In this document: positions 42,108-50,065 of the stretch, piece by piece
Layout: the number at the start of each line of letters is the position of its first letter
Numbering within the stretch: position 1 is the first letter of the stretch
Source of the DNA: an uncultured Acidobacteriota bacterium
GTDB lineage: Bacteria > Acidobacteriota > Vicinamibacteria > Fen-336
NCBI GenBank assembly: GCA_902826455.1
Contig: CADEEV010000002.1
Span: 124,001-188,000, forward strand
Direction of reading: 5' to 3'
Length of the DNA stretch: 64,000 nt
Made by a program: the position numbers and the translations under genes
The notes under the pieces: model-generated
What the model was told of the DNA's origin: nothing
Database searches by the model: none
The model's input: only the letters and a program-made list of their open reading frames with translations

Positions 42108-43331
42108 ATGGCCGCCACCACCACCTCCACCGCCAGCCGGACGTTCATCGACCAGGAAGAGCGCTTCGGCGCCCACAACTACCACCCGCTCGACGTGGTG
42201 GCGACGCGCGGCGAGGGCGTGTTCCTGGAGGACGTCGAGGGCAAGCGTTTCATGGACTTCCTGGCCGCGTACTCCGCGGTGAACCAGGGCCACAACCACC
42301 CGCGCATCGTGAAGGCGATGGTCGACCAGTGCGCGCGACTGGCCCTCACGTCGCGCGCCTTCCGCAACGACCGCTTCCCGCCCCTGCTCGAGAAGCTGTG
42401 CAAGGTCACCGGCTTCGAGCGCGCGCTTCTGATGAACAGCGGCGCCGAGGCCGTCGAGACGGCGCTGAAGGCCGCGCGCAAGTGGGCCTACGACGTGAAG
42501 AAGGTGGCGTATCCCGAGGCCGAGATCGTGGTGTGCGAGGGCAACTTCCACGGCCGCACCACCACGATCGTGGGCTTCTCGACCGACCCCGACAGCACCA
42601 CCGGCTTCGGACCGTTCACGCCCGGCTTCAAGATCGTCCCCTATGGCGACCTCGAGGCGATGAAGGCGGCGCTCACCAAGAACACCGCCGCGATCTTCGT
42701 CGAGCCGATCCAGGGCGAGGGCGGCGTCGTGATCCCGCCCGCCGGCTACCTGAAGGGGCTGCGGACGCTGGCCGACGAGAACGGCTGCCTCCTGATCCTC
42801 GACGAGATCCAGTCGGGCCTGGGCCGCACCGGCAAGTGGTTCGCCTTCGAGCACGAAGGCATCCGGCCCGACGGCACCACCATCGGCAAGGCCCTCTCCG
42901 GCGGTCTGTATCCGGTGAGCGCGTTCCTCGCGTCGAACAAGGTCATGGACGTCTTCACGCCGGGCATCCACGGCTCGACCTACGGCGGCAACCCGCTCGC
43001 CTGCGCGGTCGCCACCGCGGCCCTCGACGTGCTGATCGACGAGAAGCTGATCGAGAAGGCCGCGAGCCTGGGCGACCACCTGCGCACGCGGCTGCTGGGC
43101 ATGAAGACCGACAAGCTCGCCGAGGTGCGCGTGATCGGCCTGTGGGCCGGCGTCCAGCTCAAGCCGTCGGCGGGCGGCGCGCGGAAGTACTGCTACAAGC
43201 TCAAGGACCGCGGCATGCTCTGCAAGGACACCCACGTCGACACGATCCGCCTGGCCCCGCCCCTCGTGATCACGCGCGAGCAGATCGACTGGGCCGTGGA
43301 TCAGCTGGAAGCCGCGCTGGCCGAGGCCTAG
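42108..43331 (+). CDS. rocD: Ornithine aminotransferase
   Basis: A 407-aa class III aminotransferase. It opens with FGAHNYHPLDVVATRGEGVFLEDVEGKRFMDFLAAYSAVNQGH-type sequence that is specific to ornithine aminotransferases. It has NSGAEAVETALK, GNFHGRTTTIVGFS, LDEIQSGLGRTGKWF and the PLP Lys in TTIGKALSGG. It transfers the delta-amino group of ornithine to 2-oxoglutarate, giving glutamate semialdehyde/P5C. ATG 42108 was chosen over a 15-residue-longer start because the core alignment begins after it; GGGAGA lies upstream. proC follows 3 bp later, so ornithine to proline is encoded in two adjacent genes. Confidence 0.94.
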   Translation: MAATTTSTASRTFIDQEERFGAHNYHPLDVVATRGEGVFLEDVEGKRFMDFLAAYSAVNQGHNHPRIVKAMVDQCARLALTSRAFRNDRFPPLLEKLCKVTGFERALLMNSGAEAVETALKAARKWAYDVKKVAYPEAEIVVCEGNFHGRTTTIVGFSTDPDSTTGFGPFTPGFKIVPYGDLEAMKAALTKNTAAIFVEPIQGEGGVVIPPAGYLKGLRTLADENGCLLILDEIQSGLGRTGKWFAFEHEGIRPDGTTIGKALSGGLYPVSAFLASNKVMDVFTPGIHGSTYGGNPLACAVATAALDVLIDEKLIEKAASLGDHLRTRLLGMKTDKLAEVRVIGLWAGVQLKPSAGGARKYCYKLKDRGMLCKDTHVDTIRLAPPLVITREQIDWAVDQLEAALAEA

Positions 43332-43334
43332 GCG

Positions 43335-44153
43335 ATGCTCAAGGGCAAGAAGATCGCGATCCTCGGCGGCGGCACCATGGGCCGCGCCATCGCCGGCGGC
43401 CTGGTCCGTTCGGGCAAGGTGAAGCCGGCGCAGATCGTGGCCACGACACGCACCCGGGCCTCGGCCGAGCGCTTCGCCGCCGAGTTCCGGATCGCGACGG
43501 GCCTCGACAACGCCAAGGCCGCGAAGGGCGCCGACATCCTGCTGCTGTGCGTGAAGCCCAAGGACGTCGCGAAGACCCTCGCCGAGCTGCGGAAGAAGGG
43601 CGCCCTCAAGGGCAAGCCGCTGCTCATCTCGATCGCAGCCGGCACGAGCACGAAGTACCTGGAGGGCGAGGCGGGCTCGAACGTGCCCGTGCTGCGGGCG
43701 ATGCCCAACACGCCGTGCCTCATCAATCGGGGCATGACGGTCGTCGCGAAGGGCTCCAAGGGCACCGACGCCCACGTCGACGTGGCGCGCGAGATCTTCA
43801 CGCCTCTCGGACGCTTCATGGAACTCGAGGAGAAGCACATGGACACGGTGACCGGGCTCTCGGCCTCGGGTCCGGCGTTCATGTACGTGATCCTCGAGGC
43901 CCTCGCCGACGGCGGCGTGATGCGCGGCCTGCCGCGCGGCGTCGCGACCGAGCTCGTGGCCCAGATGACCCTGGGCGCCGCCAGCATGGTACTCGAGACC
44001 GGGCGCCATCCCGCGGCTCTCAAGGACGACGTGACGACCCCGGCCGGCTGCACGATCGCCGGCATCCTGGCCCTCGAGGACGGCCGCATCCGCTCGGTGC
44101 TCGCGCGCGGCGTCGAGATCACGGCGCGCGTCGCTGGAGAGCTCGGCAAGTAG
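43335..44153 (+). CDS. proC: Pyrroline-5-carboxylate reductase
   Basis: A 272-aa NAD(P)H-dependent reductase. It begins KIAILGGGTMGRAIAGGLVRSG (Rossmann loop). LLLCVKPKD, RAMPNTPCLINRGMTV and VTGLSASGPAFMYVILEALADGGV are ProC signatures. It reduces the P5C made by the upstream aminotransferase to L-proline in the cytosol. Length typical. The next gene begins 8 nt after its stop, with AGGAG overlapping the stop region. Confidence 0.95.
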   Translation: MLKGKKIAILGGGTMGRAIAGGLVRSGKVKPAQIVATTRTRASAERFAAEFRIATGLDNAKAAKGADILLLCVKPKDVAKTLAELRKKGALKGKPLLISIAAGTSTKYLEGEAGSNVPVLRAMPNTPCLINRGMTVVAKGSKGTDAHVDVAREIFTPLGRFMELEEKHMDTVTGLSASGPAFMYVILEALADGGVMRGLPRGVATELVAQMTLGAASMVLETGRHPAALKDDVTTPAGCTIAGILALEDGRIRSVLARGVEITARVAGELGK

Positions 44154-44161
44154 GAGCGCCC

Positions 44162-44959
44162 CTGATCCCAGCGCTGGTCCTCGCGGGTCTCGCGGCGGCG
44201 GCGGCGGCCGGGGAGCCGGCGGCGTTGCGCGTCGGTCTCGACCCGCGTGCGGCGCCCTGGGTGTTCGTGCCCGGCCACGACTACACCCGCGAGTCCTACG
44301 ACCAGGAGCCGAGTCTCTCGAAGCGTCAGCTGGCCCGGGTCGTGGGCCTGGACATCGACATCCTGCGCGAGCTGGAACGCCGCCTCGGCACGCGCTTCGA
44401 GCTCGTGCAGACACGCTGGATCGACCTCGAGCCCGGCCTGCTCGCCTCGCGCTACGACCTGATCCTCAATGCCTGGACCCCCAGCGCCACGACGCCCGAG
44501 ACGATCGCCGCCACCGACGCGTACTACAGCTGGGGCCTGCTGATGGCCACGCGCAGCAACGACCCGTCGATCCGCGGGCCCGGCGACCTGACGGGCAAGC
44601 GCCTCGGCCACGTCTCGGATCCCAGCGTGCTCCTGGCGCTGCATGCCATGAGCCACAGCCTGGGCGCCCAGCGCGTCGTCGTGGACCAGGGCGGCGACGA
44701 GCTGTTCCGGCGCCTCGGCCGCGGCGAGCTCGACGCGGTCGTCTTCGACTCGGCCTTCGTGCGCTGGCGCGTGGCCCGCGACCCGGCGTTCCGCGTGGTC
44801 GGCGAGCCGCTCAATCAGCTCGGCTACCGCATCGGCGTCCGCGCGGCCGATCGCCCCCTGCTGGAAAGGCTGCAATCCGCGGTGGGTGCCTTCGTGGACT
44901 CGCCCGAGGCCTGGCAGATCCGCCGCAAGTGGGAAGGCGCGGGGACCCCGGCGCCCTAG
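44162..44959 (+). CDS. Periplasmic solute-binding protein (family 3 type); probable CTG start
   Basis: A 265-aa protein with a hydrophobic signal-like N-terminus (IPALVLAGLAAAAAAG) followed by a type-3 binding-protein fold: RVGLDPRAAPWVF, GLDIDILRELERRLGTRFELVQ, LLASRYDLILNAWTPS, GKRLGHVSDPSVLLAL, ELDAVVFDSAFVRW. Such proteins bind amino acids for ABC import or serve as sensor domains. No ATG/GTG/TTG lies near the start of the signal sequence. CTG 44162 is preceded by AGGAG at 44152-44156 with a 5-nt spacer, so CTG is the likely initiator. The context (ornithine/proline genes) suggests an amino acid ligand. Its stop overlaps the convergent gene in CTAG. Confidence 0.8.
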   Translation: MIPALVLAGLAAAAAAGEPAALRVGLDPRAAPWVFVPGHDYTRESYDQEPSLSKRQLARVVGLDIDILRELERRLGTRFELVQTRWIDLEPGLLASRYDLILNAWTPSATTPETIAATDAYYSWGLLMATRSNDPSIRGPGDLTGKRLGHVSDPSVLLALHAMSHSLGAQRVVVDQGGDELFRRLGRGELDAVVFDSAFVRWRVARDPAFRVVGEPLNQLGYRIGVRAADRPLLERLQSAVGAFVDSPEAWQIRRKWEGAGTPAP

Positions 44960-46308
44960 TTCTCGGTCGGCTTCCGGCCCTTGCCCTGGAATGCCAGCAC
45001 GAAGCGCTGGCCGGGCTGGCCCGTCACGCGGAACACGACGGTGCCCGCGCCGCTGACCGTGGCTTCGCCGGCGAGCACGACGAGGCTCCCGGCCTCGTAG
45101 CCCGACGCGAGCTCGAAGCGCCACGTGCCCGGCTTGCCGTCGGCCGAGACCACGGTCGCCTCGATGCGGTTGTTGCCGTCACGGGCCCGGCCGCTGTGGC
45201 TCAGGAACGCCTGCTCCTGGAACAGCGCGGTCTGGCCGTTGAGGACGATCTGGGCGCGGGCACCCTTCGCGTCCAGACGGCTCTCGAAGGCGAACGGCGA
45301 AGGACCGGGCTCATTCAAGAGGAGCGATTGGCTGATCACACACGCCTTACCGGGATCCTGCTGCAGCTGCAGTCGCGCGGTCCGAGCCGTCAGCGTCAAG
45401 CCGAAGCTATAGCTGACGGAACCATTCCCGGATCCACTTGCCGGTGGCGGCGGATCGACAACCAGCCAGCTCGGGTTCGAAGGGTTATTCCCAATTCTCT
45501 GGATCGTCCACGGGCAACCCGGGGACGTCTGAATGTTGCAGACGCCGCCGTTGGGTAGTGCGAGCTGAAAGTTTCGATCAGGACCAACAGTGTAGGTGCA
45601 GGCCGGGGGCTGTGTCGTGGTGGTGGTCGTGGACGTTGTCGTTGTCGTAGTTATCGTTGTGGTGGTGGTCGTCGTTGTCGGCGTTCCTGGCAACGTCGTC
45701 GTGGTTGTCGGCGTCGTGGTCGTGGTCGGGCCGCTGGGCCGCGTGGTCGTGGTCGTCGATCCTGGACTCCCTCCGCCCAGCGTGGTCGTCGTCGTGTTGC
45801 CGACGGGCCGCGTCGTGGTGGTCGCTGCGGCCGAATCGCCGACGACGACCGTGCCCAGGGCCGTGCCCGCGGCCGCGGAGCCGGCGCCGATCACCCAGCC
45901 GACGGGCAGGAAGCGCTTCTTGGTCGGTGGATTGGACGCGAGCAGCTCGTCCAGGAAGACGCGCCGCACCTGGGCCGAGAAGTCGGTGGGCGCCAGCTTC
46001 GTCTTCGGCATGTTGCGCAGCGTCTCGCGGAACTTGCCGCGCGCCTCGAGCTCCTGTCCGAGCTCGAGATACGCGACGCCGAGGTACAGGTAGGCCTTGG
46101 CCAGCTCCTCGCGCCGGCGCAGGTCGGGGCTGAGCTTCACGATCACCGCCGCGAGCGGCGTGATCGCGGCCTCGAAGTCGCCGCTCCGGACGAGCCGCAC
46201 GCCTTGAACGAGCCCAGGTTCCTCGGGGGGAGGTGTCGACGTCGCTGCGGGCGCCGAGAGCGCCAGCGCCAGGGACACGGCCGCCGCGCCAATGTAACCG
46301 AAGGTCAT
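44956..46308 (-). CDS. TPR / poly-Thr linker / BACON-like envelope protein
   Basis: A 450-aa protein. Hydrophobic N-terminus (GYIGAAAVSLALALSAPAAT), TPR-like repeats (about 30-115, including AYLYLGVAYLELGQELEARGKF), a membrane-like segment (about 135-160), then a Thr-rich tract of about 75 residues with Pro, Gly and Val breaks. After that comes a roughly 75-residue domain with two Cys (VCNIQTSPGCPW) and a WLVVDPPPPASGSG-type sequence resembling BACON/beta-sandwich repeats, and a C-terminal beta-domain. The N-terminal part resembles the sensor half of the kinase at 17.8 kb. It follows the kinase gene at 46.3-47.9 kb by 40 bp. ATG 46308 was chosen over TTG 46344. Confidence 0.7.
   Translation of the reverse strand: MTFGYIGAAAVSLALALSAPAATSTPPPEEPGLVQGVRLVRSGDFEAAITPLAAVIVKLSPDLRRREELAKAYLYLGVAYLELGQELEARGKFRETLRNMPKTKLAPTDFSAQVRRVFLDELLASNPPTKKRFLPVGWVIGAGSAAAGTALGTVVVGDSAAATTTTRPVGNTTTTTLGGGSPGSTTTTTRPSGPTTTTTPTTTTTLPGTPTTTTTTTTITTTTTTSTTTTTTQPPACTYTVGPDRNFQLALPNGGVCNIQTSPGCPWTIQRIGNNPSNPSWLVVDPPPPASGSGNGSVSYSFGLTLTARTARLQLQQDPGKACVISQSLLLNEPGPSPFAFESRLDAKGARAQIVLNGQTALFQEQAFLSHSGRARDGNNRIEATVVSADGKPGTWRFELASGYEAGSLVVLAGEATVSGAGTVVFRVTGQPGQRFVLAFQGKGRKPTEN
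45605..45832. repeat. Low-complexity Thr-codon (ACN) tract
   Basis: On the minus strand this stretch codes runs of Thr broken by Pro, Gly, Arg and Ile. On the plus strand it is a GTNGTN-type tract with strong strand asymmetry. Codons for Thr are mixed (ACG, ACC, ACA), arguing for protein-level selection of a flexible, possibly glycosylated linker, not simple DNA slippage. Length is likely variable between strains. Confidence 0.7.
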
Positions 46309-46348
46309 TCCGACAAAGGTAGCCGGGCCGCGCGTGCCTGACAAGTGT

Positions 46349-47935
46349 TCACTTCTTGCGCGGAACCTTCGGAATGCCCTTCTCCTGGAGATCGATCAGG
46401 AGCGTCAGGGTCTCGGCGGCGCGGATCGTCACGCGTCGGGGCAGCGGCAGGTAGTCCGGATGGCGGACCTCCAGGCTATGGCTCCCGGCCTCGAGGGTCA
46501 GGTCGCGCCGTCCCACGCTGCCGATCGAGGCGCCATCGAGGATCACCTCGGCGTCGGGCACGAGGATCAGCGCGAGCGTGCCGGTCGTGACCGGAGCCGG
46601 AGCCGTGGTGGGCGGCGGTGTCGCGGCCGCGACGGGGGCCGTCGTGTGGACGGCCGGTGTCGGGGTCGGCCGTGGCTCGGGCGTCGCGAGGAGGGCGGCC
46701 GCCAGCGTCGCGGGCGGGGGAGTGGGCTGGGCCCGCGCGGTGCGCGCCGGCACCGGCGTCGGTACGGCCGCCGTCTGCTGCGGCAGCGTCGTGGTCACCG
46801 GTGCCGCGAGCGTCGAGACGGGAACCGTCGCCACCGTTGCGACGGGGGGCGGAGACGCCGGCCGCGTGAACAGGTACCCACCGATGCCGAGCGCGATGGC
46901 GACGGCCACAGCGACCGCCAGCCGCGGCCCGCGCGACGGACCTTTCGGCGCGGCGATCTCCTCCTTCGCCCGCACGATCGTGTGGGTGCCGGGCCCCAGC
47001 ACCACGCGTGTCTTGCCGTCGAGCGCCGGCTTGGGCGAGGGCCCGGTGACGGGCGCCTGGCGCCGAGCCTCGCGCAGGGCGTCGAGGAACGAGCCGACGT
47101 TCTGGTAGCGGTCGAGGGGTGCCTTCGCCAGCGCCTTCGCGAGCACCTGCCCCAGGGGCCCCGGCAGGTCCTCGAAGGGCGGCGGGTCCTTGAGGTGCTT
47201 GAGCAGCGTCGCGTACGGGCTCTCGCCGAGGAACGGCGGCCGGCCCGTGAAGATCTCCCACGTCACGCAGCCGAGGGCGTACACATCGCTGCGGCCGTCG
47301 ACCGAAGCCCCCTCGACCTGCTCGGGGCTCATGTACTCGGGGGTGCCGAAGACCTTGTCGCCCGCGGTGAGGCCGGCCGCGCCGATCACCTTCGCGATGC
47401 CGAAGTCGACGATCTTCGCGACGCCCGCCTGGTCCACCATGATGTTGCCGCTCTTGAGGTCGCGGTGGACGATGCCGTGCTCGTGGATCGCGGCGACGCC
47501 CTGGCCGATCTGGACCACGAGGTCGTAGGCCTGCTCCAGGCTGGGCCAGCTCTTCGCCAGGTGGTCCTTGAGGCTGGTGCCGGCGATGTACTCCATCGAG
47601 ATGAAGGTGATGCCGCCCTCTTCTCCGTACTCGTGGATGCGGCAGACGTTGCGGTGGGTGACCTTGCGGGCGAGCTTGATCTCGGAGAGGAAGCGCCGCG
47701 AGGCCTCGGGATCCCAGGACAGCTCGGCGCGCAGCACCTTGATCGCGACCGGCTCGTCGAGGGTCCTGTCGAAAGCCTCGTACACGCGGCCCATGCCGCC
47801 CTTGCCCAGCGGCCGGCGGATCTCGTAGCGGCCCGCGAGCACGTGGCCCTGGACGAGAGCGTCCATGGAGCGGCCGCACGTGAAGCAGGACTCCGCGTCG
47901 TCGGCGTTCGGGGCGTCGCAGGCCGGGCATTGCAT
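46349..47935 (-). CDS. Ser/Thr protein kinase with N-terminal zinc ribbon and C-terminal PEGA domain
   Basis: A 528-aa protein: zinc ribbon CPAC...CFTC (residues 3-20), Hanks-type kinase (about 36-300) with GKGGMGRVYEA, IVHRDLKSGNIM, VDFGIAK, YMSPEQ and SDVYALGC. A membrane helix lies at about 345-363 (LAVAVAVAIALGIGGYLF), then a Pro/Thr/Ala-rich linker and a C-terminal PEGA domain (VILDGASIGSVGRRDLTLEAGSHSLEV). So kinase inside and PEGA outside, the standard order. It lies immediately upstream of the TPR/poly-Thr gene, a candidate partner. ATG 47935. Confidence 0.93.
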   Translation of the reverse strand: MQCPACDAPNADDAESCFTCGRSMDALVQGHVLAGRYEIRRPLGKGGMGRVYEAFDRTLDEPVAIKVLRAELSWDPEASRRFLSEIKLARKVTHRNVCRIHEYGEEGGITFISMEYIAGTSLKDHLAKSWPSLEQAYDLVVQIGQGVAAIHEHGIVHRDLKSGNIMVDQAGVAKIVDFGIAKVIGAAGLTAGDKVFGTPEYMSPEQVEGASVDGRSDVYALGCVTWEIFTGRPPFLGESPYATLLKHLKDPPPFEDLPGPLGQVLAKALAKAPLDRYQNVGSFLDALREARRQAPVTGPSPKPALDGKTRVVLGPGTHTIVRAKEEIAAPKGPSRGPRLAVAVAVAIALGIGGYLFTRPASPPPVATVATVPVSTLAAPVTTTLPQQTAAVPTPVPARTARAQPTPPPATLAAALLATPEPRPTPTPAVHTTAPVAAATPPPTTAPAPVTTGTLALILVPDAEVILDGASIGSVGRRDLTLEAGSHSLEVRHPDYLPLPRRVTIRAAETLTLLIDLQEKGIPKVPRKK

Positions 47936-47960
47936 CAGCGGGCCTGCCTATCGAGGAGGA

Positions 47961-48152
47961 TCACGCGCGCTTGGCGGGTCTCCGCGTGGAGCGAGGCATC
48001 CGGCAGATCCAGTGCTCAGCGGGAACGGCAGGGCTGACGATGTCGCCAGTGTCCCACCCTTGACCTCGAAGGGCCCCGAGCAGTGTTGGCACCTTGCTCC
48101 GGTTGGCTCCTCGGCTCCTGCGCGACGAGACCTTTGCCGGGCTCTTGGCCAT
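47961..48152 (-). CDS. Possible small basic protein downstream of hicB, 63 aa
   Basis: An open frame of 63 codons starting at ATG 48152, 4 bp after the hicB stop, in the same direction. It is very basic (N-terminal KSPAKVSSRRSRGANRSK) with no recognised domain. Apart from this ORF, the 221-bp stretch between hicB and the kinase start (47936-48156) holds nothing I recognise. It may be non-coding. Confidence 0.3.
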   Translation of the reverse strand: MAKSPAKVSSRRSRGANRSKVPTLLGALRGQGWDTGDIVSPAVPAEHWICRMPRSTRRPAKRA

Positions 48153-48156
48153 GACC

Positions 48157-48372
48157 CTAGGACGCGACCTCGACATACTCGGCGATCGCCGAAGGTTCGG
48201 GGATCGGCAGCCGATCCTCGCGCAGGCCTCGGAGGTGCAGATCGATGGCGGATTGCATGCGGGCCTTCGTCTCTTCAGGCGTGGAACCAGTGGCTGCACA
48301 TCCCGGCAAGTCGGGGGAGTAGGCGGAGAAGTTCGTTCCGGCCTTCTCCACGACGATCAGAAACCGATGCAT
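48157..48372 (-). CDS. hicB: HicB-family antitoxin
   Basis: A 71-aa HicB: RFLIVVEKAGTNFSAYSPDLPGCAATGSTPEETKARMQSAIDLHLRGL is the partial-RNase-H-like fold that masks HicA. There is no C-terminal DNA-binding domain, so it is a short variant. ATG 48372 was chosen because AAGGAG lies 5 nt upstream and the start overlaps the hicA stop (TGATG). Confidence 0.88.
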   Translation of the reverse strand: MHRFLIVVEKAGTNFSAYSPDLPGCAATGSTPEETKARMQSAIDLHLRGLREDRLPIPEPSAIAEYVEVAS

Positions 48373-48563
48373 CACTGCTCCTTCAGCTTCGCCTGCCCAA
48401 GGATACTCTTCAACGTTCCGGGCGCAATCTCATCGCTGGGGTGTCCGGCAAGTGTGACGCGGCCAGGCTTCAAGGGGTGCTTGAACTGCCGATGGCTTCC
48501 CTCGATGCTCACGAGCTGCCACCCGTCACGGCGCAAACGCTTCAGGAGATCTCGAACCTTCAT
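48372..48563 (-). CDS. hicA: HicA-family mRNA interferase toxin
   Basis: A 63-aa protein with the HicA double-stranded-RNA-binding-like fold: VRDLLKRLRRDGWQLVSIEGSHRQFKHPLKPGRVTLAGHPSDEIAPGTLKSILGQA. The catalytic His is in GSHRQF. It cleaves mRNA when free of HicB. Order hicA-hicB with overlapping stop/start is standard. It diverges from corA over about 70 bp that contain the corA -10-like element. Lower GC than its neighbours, which suggests acquisition. Confidence 0.9.
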   Translation of the reverse strand: MKVRDLLKRLRRDGWQLVSIEGSHRQFKHPLKPGRVTLAGHPSDEIAPGTLKSILGQAKLKEQ

Positions 48564-48615
48564 CAGCCGACCAACGCTAGCCTCGGCGGCGGACAGGAGA
48601 GGTCCGCTGCCGCGG

Positions 48616-48621
48616 TAGACT
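48616..48621 (+). promoter_or_regulatory. -10-like TAGACT before corA
   Basis: TAGACT ends at 48621, placing +1 near 48628, 6 nt before ATG 48634. No Shine-Dalgarno is present. The same hexamer and spacing occur at 13400-13405. No clear -35. Confidence 0.3.
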
Positions 48622-48633
48622 AGGCCCAACCTC

Positions 48634-49551
48634 ATGAAACAGGTCGTCCTCGAATCGTCCGGCTTCAAGTGGATCGACATCGTCGGCCCCACCCCCGAGG
48701 AGCTGCAGGCGCTGGCCACGGAGTACGGCATCCATCCGCTCGCCGTCCAGGACTGCCTCGAGCCCGAGCATCTGCCGAAGTTCGAGCGCATCGGGCCGAT
48801 CACGTTCGTGCTGCTGCGGGCCTACGACGAGACGGCGCCGCCCGACGCCGACACGGTCCACAAGGTCACTCGCAAGATCGCCCTGTTCTTCAACGAGCAG
48901 CTGCTGATCACTGTCCATCGCGCCGAGCAGCGCTTCCTGGAGGAGTTGAAGCCGGGCATCGTGGCCGCGGCGCAGAAGGCGAAGCCGCGCAGCGAGTTGG
49001 TCGTGGTGGCGATCGCCAACGGCGTCATCGACACCTTCTGGAAGCCCCTCGACGAGGCCGAGGCGCGCATCAACGCCATGGACGACCACGCCGACGAGCC
49101 GCGCCGGCAGCGCAAGAACTTCGTTCACACCTGCTTCCACGTGAAGCGGCGCATCAACGCGATCCGCTCCACGAGCCGCCACATCCTCGAGACCGTGAAG
49201 AAGCTCACGGCCGCGACCAGCAGCGAGACGGCGCCCGGGCCGCGCCTCAACGACCTGCGCGAGAACGCCGAGAGCCTCTACTTCGCGACCGACGAGATCC
49301 TCGAGGACGCGAACAGCCTGCTGAGCCTGACCCTGGCGGCCGCCGACCACGAGACGAACCAGGTCGTGAAGGTGCTCACCATCTTCTCGGCCTTCTTCCT
49401 GCCGCTCACCTTCATCGTCGGCGTCTACGGCATGAACTTCGAGTTCATGCCCGAGCTGCACTCGCGCCTCGGCTACCCGCTGGTGCTCGCCACGATGGCC
49501 GGGATCTCGATCGGCATCTACGTCTGGTTCCGCCGCAAGGGCTGGATGTAG
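48634..49551 (+). CDS. corA: CorA-family magnesium/divalent cation channel
   Basis: A 305-aa CorA: cytosolic N-domain with long helices (about 1-245), then two membrane helices at about 248-268 and 282-300. The YGMNF ion-selectivity motif follows the first helix (FIVGVYGMNFEFMP), and the protein ends in basic FRRKGWM. It forms a pentameric Mg2+ (or Co2+) channel in the inner membrane. ATG 48634. The 70 bp downstream hold only a 21-codon ORF I do not trust. Confidence 0.94.
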   Translation: MKQVVLESSGFKWIDIVGPTPEELQALATEYGIHPLAVQDCLEPEHLPKFERIGPITFVLLRAYDETAPPDADTVHKVTRKIALFFNEQLLITVHRAEQRFLEELKPGIVAAAQKAKPRSELVVVAIANGVIDTFWKPLDEAEARINAMDDHADEPRRQRKNFVHTCFHVKRRINAIRSTSRHILETVKKLTAATSSETAPGPRLNDLRENAESLYFATDEILEDANSLLSLTLAAADHETNQVVKVLTIFSAFFLPLTFIVGVYGMNFEFMPELHSRLGYPLVLATMAGISIGIYVWFRRKGWM

Positions 49552-49621
49552 CGGATGACGCGCGACGGCGTGGAGGTGCTGGCGCCCTATCCCTGGTGCG
49601 ACGCGCTCCTGCTCCTCTAGA

Positions 49622-50014
49622 TCAGCGGCACCAGAAGCCCATGAGCTGCGCCTGTGTCAGGGCGCGCGGGCCCCCGGCCAGGCGCTGCGCCAGCGCCGGG
49701 CAGTCGTTCTTCTCGGAGGCCTCCCGGGCGTCCGCCTCGAGGATCTCGCGGTGGCCGTGCTTCTTCGCGATGCGGGCCGCCACCTTCCCGAGGCGCTCGG
49801 CCGCCTTCAGCACCTGGTGCCCGTCGTACTCCCAGGTGCGGCCGTCGCACATCGCCAGCGTGAACTTCCTCGTGTACCGATCCATCCAGAACGCTCGCCC
49901 CTGCGCCGACAGCTTCGTCGGCGCCGCGGCACGCTCGGCCGTGGGGATCGTCCACAGCACGAGGATGTCGTGGATGCGCGCGCTGACGCTGTCGGTCGTC
50001 GGCATGGTCGCCAT
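49622..50014 (-). CDS. Hypothetical protein, 130 aa
   Basis: A soluble, largely helical 130-aa protein with basic middle (RLGKVAARIAKKHGHREILEADA). No signal peptide or recognised family. ATG 50014 is supported by AGGAGG 8 nt upstream. It lies downstream of the kinase gene on the same strand (51 bp gap) and could be the last gene of the sigma factor/kinase unit. Confidence 0.7.
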   Translation of the reverse strand: MATMPTTDSVSARIHDILVLWTIPTAERAAAPTKLSAQGRAFWMDRYTRKFTLAMCDGRTWEYDGHQVLKAAERLGKVAARIAKKHGHREILEADAREASEKNDCPALAQRLAGGPRALTQAQLMGFWCR

Positions 50015-50065
50015 TCGAATCGCCTCCTGAGGGCGGCGGCCCTCAGCACCGAAACGACGGGGCGC

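Noticed and set aside
45596-46093. Val-rich plus-strand ORF
   Set aside because: Antisense of the poly-Thr tract (ACN/GTN complementarity), not a gene.
49555-49620. 21-codon ORF after corA
   Set aside because: Too short, no Shine-Dalgarno, no recognisable peptide; may be chance.
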